DNA from: Rhodococcus jostii RHA1
GTDB taxonomy: Bacteria > Actinomycetota > Actinomycetes > Mycobacteriales > Mycobacteriaceae
Assembly: GCF_000014565.1 (NCBI RefSeq)
Contig: NC_008268.1
Span: 3,596,001 to 3,660,000 of the forward strand
DNA length: 64,000 bases
Reading direction: 5' to 3'
Of the stretch, positions 58,367 through 64,000 are shown piece after piece; the first letter of the stretch is position 1, and every line of letters begins with the position of its first letter. The notes under the pieces were generated by a model. That model searched no databases. It saw nothing but the letters and a program-made list of their open reading frames with translations, and had not been told where the DNA came from. The position numbers and the translations under genes are program-made.

Positions 58367-59161
58367 ATGACTCGTCCAGTTCGCATCGGTGTCCAACTTC
58401 AGCCGCAGCACGCGCCCGACTACGGGCTGATCCGCGACGCGGTACTGCGCGCCGAGGACGCAGGCGTCGACATCGTCTTCAACTGGGACCACTTCTATCC
58501 GCTGTACGGCGACCCGGCCGGCGCCCACTTCGAGTGCTGGACGATGCTCGGGGCGTTCGCCGAGCAGACGGAGCGGGTGGAGATCGGCGCGCTCGTCACG
58601 TGTGCCGGCTATCGGAACCCGGATCTGCTCGCCGACATGGCCCGCACCGTCGACCACATCAGCGGCGGACGGCTGATCCTGGGCATCGGCTCGGGCTGGT
58701 TCGAGCGCGACTACGACGAGTACGGCTACGAATTCGGTACCGCGGGGTCGCGGCTGAACCTGCTCGCCGAGTACCTTCCACGGATCACCGCCCGGTTCGG
58801 CAAGCTGGAACCCGCACCCACCCGGCACATTCCGATCCTCATCGGCGGTGGCGGCGAGAAGAAGACGCTGCCGCTGGTCGGGCAATACGGCGACATCTGG
58901 CACAGCTTCAGCGACATGGACACGTACAAACGTAAGTCGGGGATCCTCGCCGGATACGCACGGGATGCCGGACGCAGCCCCGACAGCATCCAGCACTCCA
59001 CGTCGTGGCCGGGGGTCGACGACGCGGCAGCCCACGTCGACGCCGGCGTCACCCTCTTCACCGTCGGTGTGGGCGGTCCCGACTACGACCTCGGCACGCT
59101 GAAGGAGGCCATCGCCTGGCGCGACGAGAACACCCCGCCGCCGCTGTCGGGCCTGGCCTAG
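58367..59161 (+). CDS. LLM-class F420-dependent oxidoreductase
   Basis: The product is 264 residues. The TIM-barrel features are RIGVQLQPQHAPDYGLIRDA, GVDIVFNWDHFYPLYGDPAG, VEIGALVTCAGYRNPDLLAD and LILGIGSGWFERDYDEYGYE. Members use F420 or flavin for oxidoreduction. The ATG at 58367 follows GAGGAG. The neighbouring DDN-type gene may share the F420 cofactor. The stop codon touches palindromic element copy C. Confidence 0.9.
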   Translation: MTRPVRIGVQLQPQHAPDYGLIRDAVLRAEDAGVDIVFNWDHFYPLYGDPAGAHFECWTMLGAFAEQTERVEIGALVTCAGYRNPDLLADMARTVDHISGGRLILGIGSGWFERDYDEYGYEFGTAGSRLNLLAEYLPRITARFGKLEPAPTRHIPILIGGGGEKKTLPLVGQYGDIWHSFSDMDTYKRKSGILAGYARDAGRSPDSIQHSTSWPGVDDAAAHVDAGVTLFTVGVGGPDYDLGTLKEAIAWRDENTPPPLSGLA

Positions 59162-59230
59162 GCGCTTCGCGCCCGTGAGCGGTTAACGAGTCTCTGCACT
59201 CGTCAACCACGCACGGGCGGCGGAGCCGCC
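59161..59230. repeat. Long palindromic element, copy C, between convergent genes
   Basis: It begins at the last base of the LLM gene stop and ends at the first base of the thiolase stop. GGCGCTTCGCGCCCGTG, then AGCGGTTAACGAGT, pairs with ACTCGTCAACC, then ACGCACGGGC and GGCGGAGCCGCC. It fills the whole gap and probably terminates both genes. Confidence 0.85.
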
Positions 59231-60444
59231 TACAGCCGCTCGAGCACCATCGCCATGCCCTGTCCGCCTCCGACGCACATGGTTTCGAGGCCGAACTGCT
59301 TGTCGTGGGTGGTCAGGTTGTTGAGCAGCGTGGCGGTGATGCGGGCACCGGTCATGCCGAACGGGTGACCGAGGGCGATCGCACCGCCGGACACATTCAG
59401 CTTGTCCTCGTCGATCCCGAGCTCCCGCGCCGACCCGATCACCTGCACCGCGAACGCCTCGTTGATCTCGACGAGGTCGATGTCGGAGATACCCAGCCCC
59501 GCGATGGCGAGGGCACGCTTGGACGCCTCGATGGGGCCGAGACCCATGATCTCCGGCGAGAGACCGGACACCCCGGTGGACACGATCCGGGCCAGCGGGG
59601 TCAACCCCAGCTCCTTGGCCTTGGTGTCGGACATGATCACCAGGGCGGCGGCACCGTCGTTGAGCGGGCACGCGTTACCGGCGGTCACGGTGCCGTCCGG
59701 GCGGAACACGGGCTTGAGCTGGCTGACGGCCTCATAGGTGGTGCCGGCGCGGGGACCGTCGTCCTTCGTCACGACGGTGCCGTCGGGCAGGGTCACCGGG
59801 GTGATCTCCCGCTCGAAGAAACCGGCGCCGATGGCCTCCTCCGCCCGGTTCTGCGAGCGCACCGCCCACCGGTCCTGCTCCTCGCGGGTGATGCCGGTGA
59901 TCTGCGCGACGTTCTCCGCGGTCTGGCCCATCGCGATGTAGGTGTCCGGGACCAGCCCCTCCTGCCGGGGGTCGACCCAGGTCTGCCCGCCCTGGGCCAG
60001 CTTCTCGGTGCGGGTCTGCGCGTCGGCGTACAGCGGGTTCTGGGTGTCGGGCAGCGAGTCGGAGTTGCCCGCGGTGAACCGGGACACCGTCTCGACGCCG
60101 GCGGAGATGAACACGTCGCCCTCACCGGCCTTGATCGCGTGCAGTGCCATGCGGGTGGTCTGCAGCGAAGACGAACAGTACCGGGTGATGGTGGTGCCGG
60201 GGATGAAGTCGTAGCCGAGCTGGACCGCGACGTTGCGGCCCATGTTGAACCCCTGCTCGCCGCCGGGCAGACCGCAGCCCAGGATGAGGTCGTTGATGTC
60301 GGTGGGGTCGAGGGCGGGCACCTTGTCGAGTGCCGCCTGGACCATCTGCGCGGCGAGGTCGTCCGGGCGCATGCCCTTGAGCGATCCCTTCATGGCGCGA
60401 CCGATCGGGGAACGGGCGATGGAGACGATGACGGCCTCGGGCAT
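59230..60444 (-). CDS. Acetyl-CoA C-acyltransferase (thiolase)
   Basis: The product is 404 residues. The acyl-accepting Cys90 lies in TRYCSSSLQT, His360 in GGAIALGHPFGMTGAR and the second Cys390 in CVGGGQGMAM. The enzyme cleaves 3-ketoacyl-CoA or condenses acetyl-CoA in beta-oxidation. The variant SSS after Cys90 replaces the more common SSG/ASG. The ATG at 60444 is used. It diverges from the acyl-CoA synthetase gene at 60700, with palindromic sites between. Confidence 0.93.
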   Translation of the reverse strand: MPEAVIVSIARSPIGRAMKGSLKGMRPDDLAAQMVQAALDKVPALDPTDINDLILGCGLPGGEQGFNMGRNVAVQLGYDFIPGTTITRYCSSSLQTTRMALHAIKAGEGDVFISAGVETVSRFTAGNSDSLPDTQNPLYADAQTRTEKLAQGGQTWVDPRQEGLVPDTYIAMGQTAENVAQITGITREEQDRWAVRSQNRAEEAIGAGFFEREITPVTLPDGTVVTKDDGPRAGTTYEAVSQLKPVFRPDGTVTAGNACPLNDGAAALVIMSDTKAKELGLTPLARIVSTGVSGLSPEIMGLGPIEASKRALAIAGLGISDIDLVEINEAFAVQVIGSARELGIDEDKLNVSGGAIALGHPFGMTGARITATLLNNLTTHDKQFGLETMCVGGGQGMAMVLERL

Positions 60445-60507
60445 GGGTAACTCCTACCGATTGACGTGGTGGACGGCAGTCGGTGCGGACCTGCAGCCCC
60501 TCAGTTC

Positions 60508-60540
60508 TAAGCATATGCTTATTTTCTAAGCGTTTGCATA
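60508..60540. promoter_or_regulatory. Palindrome TAAGCATATGCTTA plus degenerate copy
   Basis: TAAGCATATGCTTA (60508-60521) is a perfect 14-base palindrome. TAAGCGTTTGCATA (60527-60540) is an imperfect second copy 19 bases on. They lie 64-96 bases upstream of the thiolase start, suited to a TetR/FadR-type fatty-acid regulator that could also act on the divergent gene. Confidence 0.5.
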
Positions 60541-60661
60541 TATTGACCACGTCTGCGGTGCGGTGTCAACCCCCGGACACCAGCCGTTGTGCTCAACCGA
60601 CAACGAACCGATCGAACTCGAGCCCCTGAGGACGTTTCTTGTACGAAACCCCGTCGATAGT

Positions 60662-60681
60662 GTTGTGGATCACACCACAAC
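60662..60681. promoter_or_regulatory. Inverted repeat GTTGTGG-N6-CCACAAC
   Basis: Perfect 7-base arms lie at 60662-60668 and 60675-60681, 18 bases before the acyl-CoA synthetase start. It is a candidate operator or leader hairpin. Confidence 0.45.
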
Positions 60682-60699
60682 GAAAGGGCGGACGAAATC

Positions 60700-62166
60700 G
60701 TGTCGCACATCGGCTATTTCGCTTGGGACCTCGCCGCACAGCGCGGAGATGCGCCATGCCTGCGCGACGACCGACTCGAACTGACCTACGCACAGTTCGC
60801 GGAGCGGGTGGACGCCTTCGCCGCACAGTTGTCCGAGAACGGTGTCGGCCGTGGCGACGTCGTCGCGATCATGCTGCCGAACCGCACGGAACTGCTCATC
60901 GCCCTGATGGCCTCCTGGCGGATCGGTGCGGCCGCGACCCCGGTCAATCCCACGTTCACCGCCAGCGAGGCGGAGTACCAAATCGACGACGCCACAGCGG
61001 TTCTCGTCGTCAACGAGGGATCCGGCGCACCGACCGGTGGACGTCCCGTGATCGCCGTCGACGACATGGCGACCATCCCCGACCCCGCCTGGGCACCCGG
61101 CACCACCGCCTGCGGAGACGACCTCGCGTTGCTCATCTACACGTCCGGGTCGACCGGACGGCCCAAGGGCGTGATGCTCACCCACGACAACCTGCAGGTC
61201 ATGAGTTCCTCGATGGTGCGGCATTTCTCACTGACCGCCGACGACCACTGCCTCCTGATCCTCCCGCTGTTCCACGTCAACGCGATCTGCGTCAGCTTCC
61301 TGACCCCGATGCTCGCCGGCGGTCAGCTGAGCGTCACCGGACGCTTCTCACCGGCCCGGTTCTTCGACGACGTCGCCCGCCTGCGGCCGACGTACTTCTC
61401 CGCCGTCCCGACCATCTATGCCCTTCTGGTCTCCCAGGACACCGTCGGCGACACCTCCTCGCTGCGCTTCGCGGTCTGCGGGGCCGCCCCGATCTCCAAG
61501 GAACTCCTCGAGCACGCCGAGCAGCGTTTCGGACTCGTCATCGTCGAGGGCTACGGGCTGACGGAGGGCACCTGCGCGTCCGCGTGCAACCCGCCGGACG
61601 GCCTTCGCAAGCTGGGCACCGTCGGCCCCGCACTGCCGGGGCAGACCATCGCGATCGTCGACGAGTCCGGGGCACCGGTGCCGGCGGGGGCAGTCGGTGA
61701 GGTGGTGATCCGGGGCGCGAACGTGATGCGCGGTTACCTCGGCCGCCCCGACGAAACGGAACGCACCGTCGTCGACGGCTGGTTGCACACCGGCGACGTC
61801 GGCCGACTCGACGAGGACGGCTACCTCACCCTCGTCGATCGCATCAAGGACATGATCATCCGCGGCGGGGAGAACATCTACCCCAAGGAGATCGAGAACG
61901 CTCTCGCCACTCACGACGACGTCCTCGAGGCGGCCGTGATCGGAGCCCCGCACGACGTGTACGGCGAGGTGCCGGTGGCATACGTCGTCACGTACCCGGA
62001 GACCGCCGTCACCGACGTCCTCCTGGCCGAACACCTCGGCAGCCGGCTCACGAAAGTCAAACTGCCGGTGGCTATTCACATCGTCGACGCACTGCCCCGC
62101 AACCCCGTCGGCAAGATCGACAAACCGGGACTGCGGAGTCGCCACCGGTCTGCCGCCGTCAGCTGA
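60700..62166 (+). CDS. AMP-binding acyl-CoA synthetase
   Basis: The product is 488 residues. The ATP motif YTSGSTGRPKGVMLTH is at about 147, the adenine motif VEGYGLTEG near 285, WLHTGDVGRLDEDGYLTLVD near 360 and the catalytic Lys in RNPVGKIDK near the end. The size and the short N-terminus fit the medium/long-chain FadD group. It activates a carboxylic acid for the beta-oxidation partner encoded divergently. The GTG at 60700 follows GAAAGGG. Confidence 0.93.
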   Translation: MSHIGYFAWDLAAQRGDAPCLRDDRLELTYAQFAERVDAFAAQLSENGVGRGDVVAIMLPNRTELLIALMASWRIGAAATPVNPTFTASEAEYQIDDATAVLVVNEGSGAPTGGRPVIAVDDMATIPDPAWAPGTTACGDDLALLIYTSGSTGRPKGVMLTHDNLQVMSSSMVRHFSLTADDHCLLILPLFHVNAICVSFLTPMLAGGQLSVTGRFSPARFFDDVARLRPTYFSAVPTIYALLVSQDTVGDTSSLRFAVCGAAPISKELLEHAEQRFGLVIVEGYGLTEGTCASACNPPDGLRKLGTVGPALPGQTIAIVDESGAPVPAGAVGEVVIRGANVMRGYLGRPDETERTVVDGWLHTGDVGRLDEDGYLTLVDRIKDMIIRGGENIYPKEIENALATHDDVLEAAVIGAPHDVYGEVPVAYVVTYPETAVTDVLLAEHLGSRLTKVKLPVAIHIVDALPRNPVGKIDKPGLRSRHRSAAVS

Positions 62167-62230
62167 TCCAGTAACACCCCACACCTCGGGACGCACCCGA
62201 GGCGATGCCCCCTACCCTCAGGAGCCTCCC

Positions 62231-64000
62231 ATGGGATTCAAGACCGGGAACTTCCCCGAAGTCGACCCCGCCACCTTCCTCGACCTCCCGTTCCGCGACC
62301 GCCTGCGCGCCATGTCGACCCATTGGGTCGACTACGGTTTCGGAACCCCGAAGATGGTGCACACCATCTACATTCTCAAGCTGCTCGTCCTCTACCTCGG
62401 CGTCGGTTTGACGTTGGCGACGTTCACATCCGGCCTGAACGTCCTCGACGTGGGTGCCTGGTGGAACGAGCCGATCATCTACCAGAAGCTGATCCTGTGG
62501 ACGGTGCTGCTCGAAGCGGTGGGTCTCGCCGGTTCGTGGGGTCCGCTCGCCGGCCACTTCAAGCCGATGACCGGCGGCATACTGTACTGGTTGCGCCCCG
62601 GGACCATCCGGCTCCCACCGTGGCCGGGGAAGGTGCCGCTCACGTCGGGCGACACCCGCACCGTCGGCGACGTCCTGATCTACGCGGCCGTGCTGGTCAA
62701 CATCGTTGTTGCGCTGATACTTCCGGGGGTACATACGTCTTCGATCGACGCGGCCATCACCGACAACTCCGGACTCGTCCGCCCCGCGGTGCTGTTTCCG
62801 CTGATCGCGCTGCTGGTGCTGATCGGTCTGCGCGACAAGGTCATCTTCATCGCGGCCCGCAGCGAGCAGTACCTGCCCGCGATCGTGTTCTTCGGTGTCC
62901 TTCCGTTCGTAGACATGATCGTCGCGCTGAAGCTGCTGATCGTCTCGGTGTGGGTCGGGGCGGGCGTCTCCAAGCTCGGACACCACTTCTCGATGGTGGT
63001 GCCGCCGATGCTGAGCAACACCCCGTGGATGCCGTTCAAGAAGATCAAGCGCGCCCACTACCGCAACTTCCCCGAGGACCTGCGGCCGTCGATCGTCGCC
63101 GGTGGCGTGGCCCACGTGCTCGGGACGGTCGTGGAGGTGGTGACCCCGCTGGTGCTGCTGTTCTCCACCAACCGCACGCTGACGCTGCTCGCGGTCGTGC
63201 TGATGGTCGCGTTCCACCTGTTCATCCTGTCCACGTTCCCGCTGGCGGTACCGCTCGAGTGGAACCTGCTGTTCGCCTACGCGTCGATTTTCCTGTTCCT
63301 CGGATTCCCCGCCTGGGACGGATACGGCGTCGCCGACATGTCCTCGGTGTGGCTGACCGCGGTGATCGTAGCCGCCCTGGTGTTCTTCCCGATCCTCGGC
63401 AACCTGCGCCCCGACCTCGTCTCGTTCCTGCCGTCGATGCGTCAGTACGCAGGCAACTGGGCGTCCGCCACCTGGGCCTTCGCGCCGGGCGCCGAGGAGA
63501 AGCTCGACGAGCACATCGTCCGTCCCAGCAAGAACACGCGCACCCAGCTGCTGGCCACCTACCCGCCCGAGGTCGCGGACGTCGTGATGCACCAGCTGCT
63601 CGGCTGGCGGTCGATGCACAGCCAGGGGCGAGCGTTGTTCTCGCTGATGATGCGCCACCTCGGCGACGACATCGACACCTACTCGCTGCGCGAGGCCGAG
63701 TTCAGCTGCAACTCGCTGGTGGCGTTCAACTTCGGTGACGGTCACCTGCACAACGAGTTCCTGATCGCCGCACTCCAGCGGCGCTGCAACTTCGCGCCCG
63801 GCGAGTTCGTCGTCGCCTGGATCGAATCGCAGCCCATCCACAAGGGCACTCAGCAGTACAAGGTGATCGACGCCGCGCTCGGTGTCATCGAGCGGGGAAC
63901 GTACAAGGTGTCCGACGCGATCAACGAACAGCCGTGGCTGCCGAACGGTCCCATTCCGTTCGACGTGCAGTGGACACTGGACGGAGACGGCTCGAACGTG
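62231..64000 (+). CDS. DUF3556 family membrane protein, 3' end outside window
   Basis: The open frame starts at ATG 62231 behind AGGAGCC and runs to the window end, giving 590 residues without a stop. The N-terminal half has about ten hydrophobic helices (LVLYLGVGLTLATFTSG, AVLVNIVVALILPGV, LIVSVWVGAGVSKLGHH). The visible C-terminal part is soluble (DDIDTYSLREAEFSCNSLVA, NFGDGHLHNEFLIAALQRRC). It matches the DUF3556 family of actinobacteria, of unknown function. It lies 64 bases after the acyl-CoA synthetase, so both may belong to one lipid-related operon. Confidence 0.85.
   Translation, partial: MGFKTGNFPEVDPATFLDLPFRDRLRAMSTHWVDYGFGTPKMVHTIYILKLLVLYLGVGLTLATFTSGLNVLDVGAWWNEPIIYQKLILWTVLLEAVGLAGSWGPLAGHFKPMTGGILYWLRPGTIRLPPWPGKVPLTSGDTRTVGDVLIYAAVLVNIVVALILPGVHTSSIDAAITDNSGLVRPAVLFPLIALLVLIGLRDKVIFIAARSEQYLPAIVFFGVLPFVDMIVALKLLIVSVWVGAGVSKLGHHFSMVVPPMLSNTPWMPFKKIKRAHYRNFPEDLRPSIVAGGVAHVLGTVVEVVTPLVLLFSTNRTLTLLAVVLMVAFHLFILSTFPLAVPLEWNLLFAYASIFLFLGFPAWDGYGVADMSSVWLTAVIVAALVFFPILGNLRPDLVSFLPSMRQYAGNWASATWAFAPGAEEKLDEHIVRPSKNTRTQLLATYPPEVADVVMHQLLGWRSMHSQGRALFSLMMRHLGDDIDTYSLREAEFSCNSLVAFNFGDGHLHNEFLIAALQRRCNFAPGEFVVAWIESQPIHKGTQQYKVIDAALGVIERGTYKVSDAINEQPWLPNGPIPFDVQWTLDGDGSNV

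Overview
The window looks like chromosomal DNA of a high-GC mycolate actinomycete, most likely a large-genome Rhodococcus of the jostii/opacus type. The reasons are the strong GC bias at third codon positions, the frequent GTG starts, the many ATGA/GTGA/TGATG stop-start overlaps, and the gene order rpsF-ssb-rpsR-rplI ... dnaB next to ponA1, padR and ino1. That order matches the Mycobacterium tuberculosis Rv0046c-Rv0058 region as I remember it. No rRNA, tRNA, CRISPR array or intact insertion sequence was seen.

Region 1 (1-17.2 kb) reads as a stress island. It holds a TetR regulator facing a small membrane protein, a PAS-ANTAR and a GAF-ANTAR antiterminator-type regulator, a PAS protein, and a minus-strand gas-vesicle-type operon (GvpA, GvpJ, GvpF/L, GvpO, a GvpZ-like SRPBCC protein and a GvpY-like protein carrying a frameshift). 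It also holds a DUF4383 membrane protein, a hemerythrin, a catalase-related protein, a large HPII-type catalase, a disordered protein and a YtxH-like protein. Several genes have promoter matches of the form GGTTT-N15/16-GGGTAC or close to it, which suggests control by a SigB/SigF-type general-stress sigma factor. Several gas-vesicle-associated proteins carry nucleic-acid-binding-type tails: three AT-hooks, an Lsr2-like C-terminus, and basic tails. This is the most unusual theme in the window.

Region 2 (17.2-24.5 kb) is accessory: a membrane fatty-acid desaturase, a decayed SRPBCC fragment, a short-chain dehydrogenase, an exported protein, a 13E12-type HNH endonuclease and an N-terminally extended GAPDH of the GapB type.

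Region 3 (24.8-49.1 kb) is the conserved core: dnaB, rplI, rpsR, ssb, rpsF, two GT-C type membrane glycosyltransferases, ponA1, a DUF5318 protein, three tandem DUF1707 proteins, padR-ino1, a TY-Chap/YbjN-type protein and a second ponA-like gene. An inserted block carries an acetyltransferase, an esterase, a Baeyer-Villiger-type monooxygenase with an altered fingerprint, and an ATPase-LuxR regulator.

Region 4 (49.2-64 kb) is metabolic: an LpqY-SugABC-type sugar importer, an iron-regulated-looking divergent pair (sucrase/ferredoxin-like protein and a Tat-lipoprotein siderophore-binding protein), a DUF2786-metallohydrolase pair, F420-type oxidoreductases, a thiolase, an acyl-CoA synthetase and a DUF3556 membrane protein that runs off the window end. 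Three copies of one long palindromic element lie between genes here, each starting at or just after a stop codon or covering one.
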